A stretch of 64,000 bases of DNA from Sulfurimonas sp. (GTDB lineage Bacteria; Campylobacterota; Campylobacteria; Campylobacterales; Sulfurimonadaceae), in the NCBI RefSeq assembly GCF_029027585.1, contig NZ_CP093397.1, positions 310,001 to 374,000 on the forward strand, written 5' to 3'. Of the stretch, positions 39,860 to 50,258 are shown piece by piece. The notes beneath the pieces are model-generated. The model had not been told where the DNA came from. It did not search any database and saw only the letters and a list, made by a program, of their open reading frames with translations. Each line of letters starts with the position of its first letter. Within the stretch, counting starts at the first letter, position 1. The position numbers and the translations under genes are program-made.

Positions 39860-40341
39860 TTTAAACCTTCTAGGGGAATAACTACGCTATCTCTTTTTGC
39901 CCATTGTGCATGAGGAATTACCAATCTATTGGTTTTAACAATTCTGTTGTCAAAAAATATAATATCCAAATCTAAAGTCCTTGGAGCATTAGCAAAACTT
40001 CTTTTGCGAGCAAATTTATTCTCTATACTATGCAAATATCTTAAAAAAACTAAAGGTTGCATATTAACTTGTAACACAATTATTGAATTAAAAAAATCAT
40101 CTTGGGCTTCAAAACCAAAAGGAGGATTTTTCAAAATCAATGATGTTTGTAAGAGTTCAATTCTTTTATCTTTTTTTAAATTTACAAAAAGATGTTCAAA
40201 CCTTCGTTTAACATCTCCAACATTACCACCTATTCCAACAGTCACTTTATATCTGTTAAAACTTTTCTTCTTACATTTAAATGGAAAACGCAAACTTTTA
40301 AAAATTGTTAAATTTTCATTTAGCCTACGCTTTATATCCAT
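39856..40341 (-). CDS. folK: 2-amino-4-hydroxy-6-hydroxymethyldihydropteridine pyrophosphokinase
   Basis: The 161-residue enzyme of folate synthesis has GIGGNVGDVKRRFEHLF, FFNSIIVLQVN and the signature RTLDLDIIFFDNRIV followed by IPHAQWAKRDSVVIPL. About 30 basic residues precede the catalytic domain, more than in E. coli HPPK. It lies between aroQ and flhF, a position conserved in Campylobacterota. folB for the preceding step is also in the window, at 58244. Confidence 0.92.
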   Translation of the reverse strand: MDIKRRLNENLTIFKSLRFPFKCKKKSFNRYKVTVGIGGNVGDVKRRFEHLFVNLKKDKRIELLQTSLILKNPPFGFEAQDDFFNSIIVLQVNMQPLVFLRYLHSIENKFARKRSFANAPRTLDLDIIFFDNRIVKTNRLVIPHAQWAKRDSVVIPLEGLK

Positions 40342-40351
40342 ACTACGCAGA

Positions 40352-40834
40352 TTACTCTGCTGTTTGTGGAGTTTGTGATTGCATCTCTTGAGCAGCTTTC
40401 ATCTCACTCATAATTTGCAACATTCCCATCATTGCTAGGTGATAACCAAAAGGACCAAAACCTATGATTGATGATGTACAAACAGGTGCAATCATATTTT
40501 CTTTTCTAAAATCTTCACGACGGTGAATATTACTGATATGCACTTCAATCGCTGGAATTCCAACAGCAGAAATAGCATCTCTTATTGCGATAGAAGTATG
40601 TGTATATGCAGCTGCATTGATAATTATACCATCTACCTCACCATAACATTCTTGAATTCTATCTACTATTTCACCTTCAAGATTACTTTGAAAAAATTCT
40701 ACTTCCAAATTATTTTGACCAGCAAAATCTTTCATTTGTGAATGAATTTGTTCCAATTTCATTGGACCATAAATTTGTTGCTCACGAACACCTAACATAT
40801 TTAAGTTTGGACCTTGTATAACAGCTATTTTCAT
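40352..40834 (-). CDS. aroQ: Type II 3-dehydroquinate dehydratase
   Basis: The 160-residue shikimate-pathway enzyme shows [18 protein letters not shown] (catalytic Tyr), [32 protein letters not shown] and [17 protein letters not shown] (catalytic His), the full type II set. The Gln/Ala-rich C-terminal tail is variable. It is the first gene of the folK-flhF series and is divergent from the deaminase gene at 40920. Confidence 0.95.
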   Translation of the reverse strand: MKIAVIQGPNLNMLGVREQQIYGPMKLEQIHSQMKDFAGQNNLEVEFFQSNLEGEIVDRIQECYGEVDGIIINAAAYTHTSIAIRDAISAVGIPAIEVHISNIHRREDFRKENMIAPVCTSSIIGFGPFGYHLAMMGMLQIMSEMKAAQEMQSQTPQTAE

Positions 40835-40919
40835 TTATTACCTTTTTTAAATCTTTTAAGGAGTTATTTTATCTAAAAATAGCATAATCTATTTTAAATT
40901 TCAGATAAAAGATTACAAT

Positions 40920-42140
40920 ATGCAAATTATAACTCCAAACTACATATTAAGCCCAGATGCTTTACTTCAAAATCTCTCAGTAGCTTTTGACAAAACAATA
41001 CATAGAATTGCTCCACTTGATCAGTTAAAAAAAGAATATCCAGATGCAAAAGTAACAACTTTAAAAAAGAACTCTCTTTTAATGCCAGGGCTTATAAATG
41101 CTCATGTGCATCTAGAGTTTAGTGCCAATAGAACTAACCTTAGATATGGTGATTTTATGACTTGGCTTTATAGCGTTATTGAAAATAGAGAAGAGCTTGT
41201 AAATAACTGTGATACAAAGTGTATGACAAAAGCAATAGATGCTATGCTTAACTCAGGAATCACAACTTTTGGAGCGATAAGTTCTTATGGAATGGACTTA
41301 CAAGGTTGTATAGACGCTAAGCAAAATGTTATCTTTTTTAATGAACTTATAGGCTCTCAAGCAAACATGGCAGATGCACTTTTTACAGATTTCAGCACTA
41401 GATTAGATGCTTCTAAGGCTGTAAATAAAGATGGTTTTTATCCTGCTATTGCCATTCATTCTCCTTACTCTGTTCACCCTATTTTAATACAAAAAGCTCT
41501 TAAAATTGCAAAAGAAGAAAACCTAAAATTAACTGCTCATTTTATGGAAAGTGACGCTGAGAGAAATTGGCTTGATAAGAGTGATGGCGACTTTAAAAAG
41601 TTTTTTAAAGAACTTCTAAATCAGCATAATTCTGTCAGTGATTCAAAAGAATTTTTAGAATACTTCAACTCAAAAAATACTTTGTTCACTCATGTTATAA
41701 AAGCAAATGAAGAAGAGTTAAATAGTATCGCTTCAAATGGACATACAATTATTCACTGTCCAATCTCTAATAGACTTTTAGGTAATGGCACTTTAAATAT
41801 AAAAGAATTAAACGATAAAAAAATTAGATGGATTGTTGCAACTGATGGACTGAGTTCAAACTATAAACTAGACCTTTTTGAAGAGATGAAAATATCTCTT
41901 TTTATGCATAGTGATGCGCCTCTTTTAAGTTTTGCAAAGGCACTAATAAACGGAGTAACAAAAGATGCAGCAGATGCTCTTGGATTAAACACAGGTGAGA
42001 TAAAAGAGGGGAAAAATGCTGATATGCTTATAGTTGACTTAGAAGAAAAACCAACTGACGAGTTAGCCATTCATTTAATACTTAATAGTTATAATATCTC
42101 AAAAGTTTTCATAAATGGAAAACTAGAAAAAGGCAACTAA
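40920..42140 (+). CDS. Aminofutalosine deaminase family amidohydrolase (menaquinone futalosine pathway)
   Basis: The 406-residue amidohydrolase has the metal motif MPGLINAHVHLEF, AHFMESDAERNWLDKS, HCPISNRLLGNG and ATDGLSSNYKLDLFEEM. In Campylobacterota this family deaminates 6-amino-6-deoxyfutalosine in menaquinone synthesis (established for the Helicobacter and Campylobacter homologues). Its pairing with sppA and divergence from aroQ matches Campylobacter gene order. The stop overlaps the sppA start (TAATG). A guanine-deaminase-like role is a less likely alternative. Confidence 0.8.
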   Translation: MQIITPNYILSPDALLQNLSVAFDKTIHRIAPLDQLKKEYPDAKVTTLKKNSLLMPGLINAHVHLEFSANRTNLRYGDFMTWLYSVIENREELVNNCDTKCMTKAIDAMLNSGITTFGAISSYGMDLQGCIDAKQNVIFFNELIGSQANMADALFTDFSTRLDASKAVNKDGFYPAIAIHSPYSVHPILIQKALKIAKEENLKLTAHFMESDAERNWLDKSDGDFKKFFKELLNQHNSVSDSKEFLEYFNSKNTLFTHVIKANEEELNSIASNGHTIIHCPISNRLLGNGTLNIKELNDKKIRWIVATDGLSSNYKLDLFEEMKISLFMHSDAPLLSFAKALINGVTKDAADALGLNTGEIKEGKNADMLIVDLEEKPTDELAIHLILNSYNISKVFINGKLEKGN

Positions 42141-43009
42141 TGCAATTTATTAAAAAATTATTCTCACCAATAACAGCAACAATGAGTTTTATTCAAAATC
42201 ATTTCAAGGCTATGATATTTATACTCATACTATTTTTAATCTTTGCTCCTTCAAGTGATGAAAATTTTACAACACATAACTTACAGCAAATCAATCTAGT
42301 TGGTCCAATAATGGAAGTTTCAGAGGTTTTACAACAGATAGATGACGCAACTATAAACAAAGATATAAAAGGGGTTTTACTTGTAGTAGATTCTCCTGGT
42401 GGAGCAGTTGCGCCTTCTATTGAAATCGCATACGCCATAAAAAGATTAAAAGAGAAAAAACCTGTTGTTGTTTATGCTGCGGGAACTATTGCAAGTGGGA
42501 GTTACTATGCTAGCATCTGGGCAGATGAAATTGTTGTAAATCCAGGGTCTATGGTTGGGAGCATCGGTGTCATTATGCAAGGTGCTGATGTTAGTGAACT
42601 AATGAGAAAGATTGGTATATCTTCCCAAAGTGTTCAAGCTGGAAAATATAAACAAATAGGAACTCCAAACAGAGAGTGGAAACCTTATGAAGTAAACGAA
42701 TTAAACAAAGTTATTCAAGGAACTTATGACATGTTTACAAAAGATGTTGCAGATGCAAGAGGACTTGACATCAAAAAAAGAGAACAGTTTGCAAACGCTC
42801 ATATTTTTACAGCATCTCAAGCCAAAGAAGTAGGTTTAATTGATGCACTAGGTGTAAAGTATGACGCAAAGATAAAACTTATAAATCTTAGTGGAGTAAC
42901 AAATCCAATTTGGAACAAAGAAGATAAGTTTGATAAAATAATGAAGAAACTATCTGCTCAAACAGCAGTGACACTTCATACTTATTTTCCTAGTTTAATC
43001 TTAAAATAG
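42140..43009 (+). CDS. sppA: Signal peptide peptidase SppA (S49 family)
   Basis: The 289-residue short-form SppA has an N-terminal TM anchor (residues ~25-42), GVLLVVDSPGGAVAPSIEIA, the nucleophile region AAGTIASGSYYASIWADEIV, GSIGVIM and the general-base Lys in QAGKYKQIGTPNREW. It digests cleaved signal peptides in the membrane. It is translationally coupled to the upstream deaminase gene. Confidence 0.93.
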   Translation: MQFIKKLFSPITATMSFIQNHFKAMIFILILFLIFAPSSDENFTTHNLQQINLVGPIMEVSEVLQQIDDATINKDIKGVLLVVDSPGGAVAPSIEIAYAIKRLKEKKPVVVYAAGTIASGSYYASIWADEIVVNPGSMVGSIGVIMQGADVSELMRKIGISSQSVQAGKYKQIGTPNREWKPYEVNELNKVIQGTYDMFTKDVADARGLDIKKREQFANAHIFTASQAKEVGLIDALGVKYDAKIKLINLSGVTNPIWNKEDKFDKIMKKLSAQTAVTLHTYFPSLILK

Positions 43010-43033
43010 TAGAGATTATAACTCTACTATTTT
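43003..43033. terminator. Bidirectional terminator between sppA and the FmdE-like gene
   Basis: AAAATAGTAGAG (43003-43014) and CTCTACTATTTT (43022-43033) form a perfect 12-bp stem with a 7-nt loop. The A and T runs on either side give a U tract in both directions. It overlaps the end of sppA and abuts the stop of the convergent gene, so one hairpin serves both. Confidence 0.85.
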
Positions 43034-43615
43034 TATAACATTATTTGTATTTTTAAAAATTCTCGCAACTCTATCTTGCCATAATTCTCCAAACTCTTTT
43101 ATCTCTAAAGGATTAGCATTCCCCGACATCATTTTTTGCATTAAGGGTTGCATATCTGGGCTTGGCATTACAGAAGATGGGTCATAAAAAACATCTACGC
43201 TTTTACCATTATCTATTCTTGTAAATCTAGCACTAGAGCTAATATTTGATTTAAAGTCCATCAAAGAGTGTCTAGCAAATTTTCCTGCTAATCCTTTAAA
43301 ACCACTTTTATCAGTTGCTCCTGTGATTTGAGAAACAACATTACTAATTACACCAGCAACACCATCTTCTAAGTCCTCTTTAAACTCTACTTTGATATTT
43401 CCACGGATTACAGTTTCTCCGCTATAAAGTGTCTTTAATGCCTCAGCAGTGATAAGATAAGCACCTGCAACAGTCGGGCAACTATGTCCAGCTGATTTTA
43501 CAGCATCTATATAATTAAACTCATATTCTCCACCTGAAAATGCACCTAAAACCGCTGACAGAGGGTCTTTAACTTTGATACTTTGAACTTCATCATAAAA
43601 CTTTGGGTAACTCAT
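43016..43615 (-). CDS. FmdE-like protein of unknown function
   Basis: The 199-residue protein contains AVKSAGHSCPTVAGAYLITA, resembling the GHxCPxxxxGxR motif of FmdE-type domains, in which the His and Cys bind a metal. The rest (ETVIRGNIKVEFKEDLEDGV; DRVARIFKNTNNVIKIVEL) is not recognised. Its start overlaps xseA by 4 bp. A metal-binding or redox role is possible; the family call is tentative. Confidence 0.5.
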   Translation of the reverse strand: MSYPKFYDEVQSIKVKDPLSAVLGAFSGGEYEFNYIDAVKSAGHSCPTVAGAYLITAEALKTLYSGETVIRGNIKVEFKEDLEDGVAGVISNVVSQITGATDKSGFKGLAGKFARHSLMDFKSNISSSARFTRIDNGKSVDVFYDPSSVMPSPDMQPLMQKMMSGNANPLEIKEFGELWQDRVARIFKNTNNVIKIVEL

Positions 43616-44796
43616 ATCTTTTCCTTTTTTATTACTTTTGCACTTAAAAATATTTCATCACTCTGAACTTCAAAATCATCTCCAAGTTCAAGAGTAGCTA
43701 TATCAATAATTTTTGAATTTTTTGATACTTGTGCAAAACCTTTTTTATTTTTGAATTTTGGATGGTTGGATTTTAACATAGTTTCAAGACTCTTTAGTTG
43801 ATTTTGAGCAATATTTATTCTCATATCAATAGCATGAGAAAAAGAGTTTTTTAAGACTTTTATTTCTTGCATCTTATACTCTAGTTTTTTTTCCATTGAA
43901 TGTCCAGCATATAACTCAAATAGATGTGAAATTTCAGCTTTTGAATTTGATATTTTTTGAGAAATCACTTGTGAATATTGAGATGAAATAGAATCTAAAT
44001 TTTGTAGAAGTTCATTTGTATCTGGCAAACACATCTGCATGGCAGCACTAGGGGTAGGCGCTCTTAAATCTGCAACATCATCACTTATAAGATTATCTAT
44101 TTCATGTCCAACTGCTGAAACTATTGGTGTTGTGGCTTTAAAAATTGCATCTGCTACAATCTCTTCATTAAATGCCCACAAATCCTCTATGCTCCCACCA
44201 CCACGACCTATAACGATAAAATCATATTTTTTAGTATCAGCAATAATAATAGCATCTGATATTGCTTTACAAGCACCATCTCCTTGAACTAATACATCAT
44301 AAATATCTATCTCCAAAGCTCGATATCTTTGATTTGCTATTCGTAACATATCTTGAAGTGCTGCTCCAGATGCTGATGTTATAAGTGCTATTTTTGAAGG
44401 AAATTTTGGAATTTGTTTTTTTATGCTTTGCTCAAAATAACCTTGGGCAAAAAGTTTTTTCTTTAACTGCTCATAGGCTAAGGCTAAAGCACCTTGACCT
44501 GAGGGCTGTATATCAAAACAATTGATTTGGTAAGTTCCACGAGGCTTATAAAGTGTTATAGCTCCATCAAGTACAACTTTCATACCCTCTTCTAAGTTAA
44601 ACTTGAGCTTAGAAGCATTTCCTCTAAACATTACCCCACTTAGAGATGATGAAGAATCTTTTAAAGTAAAATATATATGTCCGCTACTGTGAAAAGTTAT
44701 ACGAGATAATTCCCCCTCAACATAAACACGAGTAAAACTACTCTCTAAAAGTGCTTTAATCTGCTCATTTAAAGAAGATACACTAAGTGTGTACAA
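43612..44796 (-). CDS. xseA: Exodeoxyribonuclease VII large subunit
   Basis: At 394 residues it has the N-terminal OB fold (VYVEGELSRITFHSSGHIYF) and the catalytic domain (IALITSASGAALQDMLRIAN; IGRGGGSIEDLWAFNEE; VSAVGHEIDNLISDDVADLR; APTPSAAMQMCLPD), followed by a coiled coil. It degrades single-stranded DNA with XseB, which is not in this window. Confidence 0.94.
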   Translation of the reverse strand: MYTLSVSSLNEQIKALLESSFTRVYVEGELSRITFHSSGHIYFTLKDSSSSLSGVMFRGNASKLKFNLEEGMKVVLDGAITLYKPRGTYQINCFDIQPSGQGALALAYEQLKKKLFAQGYFEQSIKKQIPKFPSKIALITSASGAALQDMLRIANQRYRALEIDIYDVLVQGDGACKAISDAIIIADTKKYDFIVIGRGGGSIEDLWAFNEEIVADAIFKATTPIVSAVGHEIDNLISDDVADLRAPTPSAAMQMCLPDTNELLQNLDSISSQYSQVISQKISNSKAEISHLFELYAGHSMEKKLEYKMQEIKVLKNSFSHAIDMRINIAQNQLKSLETMLKSNHPKFKNKKGFAQVSKNSKIIDIATLELGDDFEVQSDEIFLSAKVIKKEKI

Positions 44797-44807
44797 AGTC
44801 TTAGTTC

Positions 44808-45527
44808 CTATTTTTTTCTAGCAATAAGAAGAGTTGAGATATCCATAGAAAAACTTTTTGTATAAAGCATCTCAAAACCTGTATTTTCTAGTTCTTTTTG
44901 CATATTTTCTACTGTTGAAAAATCTTCTATTGAATTTGGTAAGTATTCATAAGCTTCTAAATTTTTACTTATTGCCCCACCTACTTTTGGTAAAACTTTA
45001 TTCATATAAAAATCTCTAACTTTGCCAAGTGTTGAAGGATTTTCATTTTTCATAAATTCTAATATTACTACAAGTCCATCTTTCTTTAAAACTCTGTTAA
45101 ACTCTATTAAAGCTTCTTCTCTTTGAACCACATTTCTTATACCGTAAGTTATGCTTAAAATATCTGCACTAGCATCTTGGAGTGGAATTTTAGTGGCTTG
45201 TGCAATATGGTAATTAAATTTAGGATATTTTTTCTTTGCTACATCAAGCATACCAACAGATGGGTCAACACCAATAATTTCACCAATTGCGATGCCATTT
45301 ACTTCAGCTCTACTTCTCCAAAAATCCATCATATCACCAGTTCCACAAGCGATATCTACAATTTTATCAAGTGAATCTTTTGCATAAAATTCATATGATA
45401 AATCACATGCTTTTCTTCTCCAAGACTTATCTACTCCCATGCTCATTACACGATTTGCCCTGTCATAAGTTGGGGCGATGTCATCAAACATCGATACAAT
45501 TTTACTTTGTTTTTCTTCTTTTTGCAT
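44808..45527 (-). CDS. ubiE: Demethylmenaquinone/ubiquinone methyltransferase UbiE/MenG
   Basis: The 239-residue SAM-dependent methyltransferase has MFDDIAPTYDRANRVMSMGV, motif I VDIACGTGDMMDF, ITYGIRNVVQREEALIEFNR and FSTVENMQKELENTGFE. It performs the last methylation of menaquinone, which fits the futalosine-pathway gene at 40920. It lies 3 bp after ribD and 11 bp before xseA. Confidence 0.93.
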   Translation of the reverse strand: MQKEEKQSKIVSMFDDIAPTYDRANRVMSMGVDKSWRRKACDLSYEFYAKDSLDKIVDIACGTGDMMDFWRSRAEVNGIAIGEIIGVDPSVGMLDVAKKKYPKFNYHIAQATKIPLQDASADILSITYGIRNVVQREEALIEFNRVLKKDGLVVILEFMKNENPSTLGKVRDFYMNKVLPKVGGAISKNLEAYEYLPNSIEDFSTVENMQKELENTGFEMLYTKSFSMDISTLLIARKK

Positions 45528-45530
45528 ATT

Positions 45531-46541
45531 TTATGATTCCCTTTTCATCCACATAATTATATCTTTCTCAACTTGACATAGATTTAAAATTTTAAATTTA
45601 TACTCATTACTATTAAAGCTTGAATTACTACTCATAGTGGGAGATATATAACATAAATGATAATCAACCTCTTCTTTACATAGTTCAAGCATATTTGAGC
45701 TACCTTCTATCATAATATTTTTGTATTGTTTTAAAAGTGAAAAGTTATCTGCTATTGTTACTTTTCTTTTTCCTACATCAAATAAAGGAATAGTTTTATC
45801 AAATTCTTTTTCTCTTGAAATTATTAATATATCTGGTGCTTTTCCATTTACGAGTCTAGCATCTAAACGAGGTCTATCCATCCTAACAGTATTACCGCCA
45901 ATAACAAGTAAATCACATACATTTCTCATCGCATGTACATTAATTCTAGATTTTTCACAACTAATTTGACCGCCATCCATTGAAGCATCTAGTCTTTGTG
46001 CCCATTTAAAAAATACAAAATTTTCTTTTTGCCATTTATTAAAAGGTTGAATCAATTCTTCACATTCTTTTTGCATTATAGAAGTTACGACTTCAACTCC
46101 ATTTTTTTGCAAAATATCATTACCACCAGATGCTTCTTTGTTAATATCGTTAAAGCCTACATATACTTTCTTTATACCAAGACTAGAAATTAAAGATGCA
46201 CAAGATGGTGTTTTTCCAATATGGGAGCATGGCTCTAGGGTAGTATATAAACTTATATTTTTAAAGCAGTTTTTATGATTACTTAAAAGATAAGTATGGA
46301 TTTCTTTTGATGAAGTAATATTTGAAATTTTATCATCATTAGTTAGATTTATATAGGCATCTCTTAAAGCCATAACTTCAGCATGTGGGAAACCTGATTT
46401 TTGGTGTGCTTGTATTGCTAAAAGTTCGTTATTTTTCCCAACTATCGTACAACCAACAGCAGGATTAGGATAAGTTAAACCTTGATATTTCCAAGCCTCT
46501 TTAAGAGCAAGACTCATAAAAAAGTTAGAGTCTATTACCAT
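45531..46541 (-). CDS. ribD: Bifunctional riboflavin deaminase/reductase RibD
   Basis: The 336-residue protein has an N-terminal deaminase domain with zinc ligands in HAEVMALRDA and LEPCSHIGKTPSCASLI, and a C-terminal reductase domain (FFKWAQRLDASMDGG; NTVRMDRPRLDARL). The reductase domain is somewhat short for the family. It carries out two steps of riboflavin synthesis. It overlaps rimP by 7 bp. Confidence 0.92.
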   Translation of the reverse strand: MVIDSNFFMSLALKEAWKYQGLTYPNPAVGCTIVGKNNELLAIQAHQKSGFPHAEVMALRDAYINLTNDDKISNITSSKEIHTYLLSNHKNCFKNISLYTTLEPCSHIGKTPSCASLISSLGIKKVYVGFNDINKEASGGNDILQKNGVEVVTSIMQKECEELIQPFNKWQKENFVFFKWAQRLDASMDGGQISCEKSRINVHAMRNVCDLLVIGGNTVRMDRPRLDARLVNGKAPDILIISREKEFDKTIPLFDVGKRKVTIADNFSLLKQYKNIMIEGSSNMLELCKEEVDYHLCYISPTMSSNSSFNSNEYKFKILNLCQVEKDIIMWMKRES

Positions 46542-46984
46542 TCAAAGTAAGTTTTAGCTTTAGAGATATCGTTAAACTCTAACTCTACTGTTTCATTTTC
46601 TACTTCAACAAATATTTTAGAGCTTTCAACCTTAGCTAAAAGACCTCTTACTTTTTCTTTTTTCGTAGTATAAATTGATACTTTCTCACCAATAGATTTT
46701 TTAAAATTGTTTAATGAAGAGAGTTTTCTTTCAATCCCAGCAGTCCCTACTTCAAGTCTATAATCACCAGAAACTGGAGGAGTAACATCAAGTAGTGGAG
46801 AGATAAGATGCGTAAGTTCTACACAAGTATCTAAACTTACCCCTACTCTTTTACCATCTGTTATTTCACTAGACATCACGCTTACACGAAAAATAGTTTC
46901 ATCATTTTCACTAACTACTGCAGTATCATATAGTTCTAAATCTACTGAAATAACTAACGATTTAATATCACTTTCTAAACTCAT
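46535..46984 (-). CDS. rimP: Ribosome maturation factor RimP
   Basis: The 149-residue protein shows the RimP N-domain (GVSLDTCVELTHLISPLLDV; YRLEVGTAGIERKLSSLNNF) and the C-terminal SH3-like domain (VRGLLAKVESSKIFVEVENE). RimP assists 30S assembly. Start and rbfA stop share one base, in the infB-rbfA-rimP series typical of bacteria. Confidence 0.92.
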   Translation of the reverse strand: MSLESDIKSLVISVDLELYDTAVVSENDETIFRVSVMSSEITDGKRVGVSLDTCVELTHLISPLLDVTPPVSGDYRLEVGTAGIERKLSSLNNFKKSIGEKVSIYTTKKEKVRGLLAKVESSKIFVEVENETVELEFNDISKAKTYFEW

Positions 46985-47340
46985 TATGAATCCTTTGCAA
47001 TTTTTTTAAATAATTCTTCTATATTTTGTGACTTTGCAAACTGTTTATCAAACTCAAAAGTCAGTTTTGGGCATCTATACCAACCTTGATCTTTTAAACA
47101 AAAATTTTCAACTATTGGAGAAGCTTTTCTAAGTTGTCTAAGGTAAGTATTTTTATCAGATTCACTATATGAAGACGGATTTATATAAACTTTTGCATCA
47201 CTTCTACCACGAGAACATTTTACTTCAACTATATCTAAGTCATGAAGCCTATTGTCATTTAACTGACCTAGTGCTTCTGGAATCAACTCTAAAAGAATAG
47301 ACTCTGTTCTTTTTATTTTTATTTCAGCTTCGTTATTCAA
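46984..47340 (-). CDS. rbfA: Ribosome-binding factor A
   Basis: The 118-residue protein has the KH-like RbfA fold with RTESILLELIPEALGQLND, IVEVKCSRGRSDAKVYINPS and KLTFEFDKQFAKSQNIEELF. RbfA acts late in 30S maturation. It follows infB by 12 bp. Confidence 0.88.
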   Translation of the reverse strand: MNNEAEIKIKRTESILLELIPEALGQLNDNRLHDLDIVEVKCSRGRSDAKVYINPSSYSESDKNTYLRQLRKASPIVENFCLKDQGWYRCPKLTFEFDKQFAKSQNIEELFKKIAKDS

Positions 47341-47352
47341 TGAATTTCTCCC

Positions 47353-49980
47353 TTATAACGATACTGTTTGTTCAACTTTTCTGAATGTTTCAAGAATATC
47401 GCCTGGTATAACATCATCATATCCACTAATAACAACACCACATTCATAACCATTACCAATCTCTTCAACATCATCTTTAAAGCGTTTAAGTGAAGTAAGT
47501 TCACCTTCATAATGAACAACACCATCACGAATAACACGAACCATTCCACCACGGATAAGTCTTCCATCAACAACAACAGAACCAGCGACAACACCTTTAG
47601 GAATTTTAAATACTTCTCTAACTTCAGCTTGACCTGTATTTTCTTCAGTATATTTTGGAGCCATCATTCCTGTAAGCATTCCAGTAATATCATCAATCAG
47701 TTGATAAATAATTGAGTAAGTCTTAATCTCAACACTTTTTTGTTTTGCAGATGCTTTTACAACACCTGTTGGACGAACATTAAAACCAAGAAGAACACAG
47801 TTTTCAGAATTATTAACTAATTCAACATCATTTTCTGTAATTCCACCAACTCCTGCAGAGATAATATTAACCTTAACTTCATCATTTCTAAGTTCCGTTA
47901 AAGATGATTTAATAGCTTCAAGTGTACCATGAACATCAGTTTTAAGAACAATTTTAAGTGACTTAAGTTTGCCCTCTGCAATCATTGCTGTCATATCTTC
48001 TAGTGAAGATTTAGTGCTTATTGAAAGTTCTTTATGTCTATCATACTCATGTCTTTTTAATGCATATGCTTTAGCTTCTTTTTCAGACTCCATTGCAGTC
48101 ATAATCTCTCCAGCAGCTGGAACAATATTTAGTCCAGCAACAACAGCAGTATGACTTGGTTTAAGAGTTTTGATTTGTTTGTTATTTTCATCAATAAGTG
48201 CTTTTATACGACCATACGCAGCACCACAGACAACATAATCACCAACTTTAAGTGTACCATTTTGAACGATTACCGTTGCAACTGGACCACGACCTTTTTC
48301 TAACGAAGATTCAACAACAGCAGCTTTTGCTAGTGCATTTTCATTTGCTTTTAACTCTAAAATTTCAGCAGTTGTAATAATGTTTTCAAGTAAATCATTT
48401 ATACCTAAACCACTTTTAGCAGATACAGGAATAAACTCAACATCTCCACCCCAGTCAACAGGGTTGATGCCATGTTCAGCCATCTGACCTTTGACCATAT
48501 CTGGTTGAGCTGTTTCTTTATCCATCTTATTTAGTGCAACTATAATCGGAGAACCTGAATCTTGAGCCAATTTAATAACTTCAAGAGTTTGTGGTTTAAC
48601 ACCATCATCAGCTGCAACAACTATAACAATAATATCTGTAATCGCTGTACCTCTTTTACGCATAGAACCAAAAGCTGCGTGACCTGGGGTATCTATAAAT
48701 GTTATTGCTTGACCTTTTTGATGAACAGTATAAGCACCAATATGCTGAGTTATTCCACCAGCTTCGCCCTCTGTTACTTTTGCTTCACGAATAGCATCTA
48801 GGAGTGAAGTTTTACCATGATCAACATGACCCATGATTGTAATGATTGGAGCTCTTGGAGTTGCATCTGGATCATTCTCAATATCTTCAACTTCTTGAGT
48901 AAACTCATCTTTAGGATCAATGATTGTCACTTCAACTTCAAACTCTTCACTTAAAATTTCAATTTCATCATTTCCTAAAAAATTATTTTTAGTCATCATC
49001 ATACCAAGGTCAAAAAGAACTTTTATGATGTCTGATATTGGTCTATTTAAAGCTTCTGCAAATTCATAAACACGAATATCTTCAGGAATTTCCACATGAG
49101 TTACAACTTCATCTACTTGTGTTACTTTTGCATATTTTTTTCTTTTATCACGAGAAACTCTTCTACCACGAGGAGCTTGCTTTTTGTTAGCATTTCTACC
49201 AGCTGGTCTTGGTTGTCTAGGTCTTCTTGGTTCTTCTACAGGAAGAGGTGCTCTTTCAGTTGAGTTTAAATCAAGAAGAGTTACTTGATCATCCATATCC
49301 ATAGATACATCATTCATTGCACCACCAAAGATATCCATTCTTCTACCTTGTTCTTGCTTTTTAGCATTAGAACTTGAACCCTGTCTTGATTTTTTCTTTT
49401 GAGCTAATTCTTTTAAAACTTCATCACTCATTTTTCCATAAGAAGATACTGTTGTTTGTTTTTGAGGAAGATTATAGTTTTCTTCTACCTTAGGTCTTTT
49501 CTTTTTTACAATCTTTAATCCAGATCGTTTAATCTTACCATGAGCCAATGGAGAGATTATTCTAATAGAGCTTTTTTTCTCTACTACTTCTTTTTTAACT
49601 TCTACTTTAACATCTTTGTCTGTAGCTTCAGGCTCTTTAGTTTCTTCTTTTTTTGAAACTTCTTGAGTAACTTTTTCTTCCTTAACAACTTCTTCTTTTT
49701 CTTTAACAGGTTTCTCTTGGACAGTTTCCTGTATCACCTCTTCTTGCTTAGGTTCTTCTTTTTTAGGAGTATCACTTTTGACTTTTGCAGCAGGCTTTGT
49801 TGGCGCAGAAGGCACTTCACCATTCATAATAAAGTTTGCCAATCCTTCAGCTTGTTCCATAGTAACTGTACTTTGTGCAGATTTTACTTCAAGACCCATA
49901 TCTGTGGCTTTTTTTAGAACATCTTTAGAAGCTATACCTAGCTCTTTTGCAATTTCGTGTACTTTAACTTTTTCTATCAT
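47353..49980 (-). CDS. infB: Translation initiation factor IF-2
   Basis: The 875-residue GTPase has an N-terminal IF2_N domain ([20 protein letters not shown]), a long Lys/Glu-rich linker (~70-240), a second IF2_N-like module ([20 protein letters not shown]), then the GTPase core with G1 GHVDHGKTS (~383), [16 protein letters not shown] and SAKSG, followed by beta-barrel domains. Its start overlaps the ylxR-type gene by 17 bp. Confidence 0.97.
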   Translation of the reverse strand: MIEKVKVHEIAKELGIASKDVLKKATDMGLEVKSAQSTVTMEQAEGLANFIMNGEVPSAPTKPAAKVKSDTPKKEEPKQEEVIQETVQEKPVKEKEEVVKEEKVTQEVSKKEETKEPEATDKDVKVEVKKEVVEKKSSIRIISPLAHGKIKRSGLKIVKKKRPKVEENYNLPQKQTTVSSYGKMSDEVLKELAQKKKSRQGSSSNAKKQEQGRRMDIFGGAMNDVSMDMDDQVTLLDLNSTERAPLPVEEPRRPRQPRPAGRNANKKQAPRGRRVSRDKRKKYAKVTQVDEVVTHVEIPEDIRVYEFAEALNRPISDIIKVLFDLGMMMTKNNFLGNDEIEILSEEFEVEVTIIDPKDEFTQEVEDIENDPDATPRAPIITIMGHVDHGKTSLLDAIREAKVTEGEAGGITQHIGAYTVHQKGQAITFIDTPGHAAFGSMRKRGTAITDIIVIVVAADDGVKPQTLEVIKLAQDSGSPIIVALNKMDKETAQPDMVKGQMAEHGINPVDWGGDVEFIPVSAKSGLGINDLLENIITTAEILELKANENALAKAAVVESSLEKGRGPVATVIVQNGTLKVGDYVVCGAAYGRIKALIDENNKQIKTLKPSHTAVVAGLNIVPAAGEIMTAMESEKEAKAYALKRHEYDRHKELSISTKSSLEDMTAMIAEGKLKSLKIVLKTDVHGTLEAIKSSLTELRNDEVKVNIISAGVGGITENDVELVNNSENCVLLGFNVRPTGVVKASAKQKSVEIKTYSIIYQLIDDITGMLTGMMAPKYTEENTGQAEVREVFKIPKGVVAGSVVVDGRLIRGGMVRVIRDGVVHYEGELTSLKRFKDDVEEIGNGYECGVVISGYDDVIPGDILETFRKVEQTVSL

Positions 49981-50227
49981 CAGTGATGATCTCCTTTAGT
50001 TTGGTCGTAAATTTATTTCTATCTCCACTTTTGCATTGACGCATAAGTGCTTTTAAAACTTTTTTTTCATTCAAAATGCAGTTTTCGCATAAATAAAAAC
50101 TTCTTCCAATGCCAGAATGTAACTCTAATGAACCTTCAATACATTGAAGTCTTAGTAGCTTACTTTGTTCTTCTCTCTCTCTACAAGAAATACACATTCG
50201 AAGAGGTTGTTTAAAATTTTTCGCCAT
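49964..50227 (-). CDS. YlxR-family (DUF448) RNA-binding protein
   Basis: The 87-residue protein has [20 protein letters not shown] and [13 protein letters not shown], the DUF448/YlxR features, including the GRxxYxC-type stretch. YlxR is encoded next to infB in most bacteria and has been described as a small RNA-binding or RNase P-associated protein. The context is canonical. Confidence 0.88.
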   Translation of the reverse strand: MAKNFKQPLRMCISCREREEQSKLLRLQCIEGSLELHSGIGRSFYLCENCILNEKKVLKALMRQCKSGDRNKFTTKLKEIITDDRKS

Positions 50228-50258
50228 TATATCTAAAACTTACTTGATTTAATAGAGC

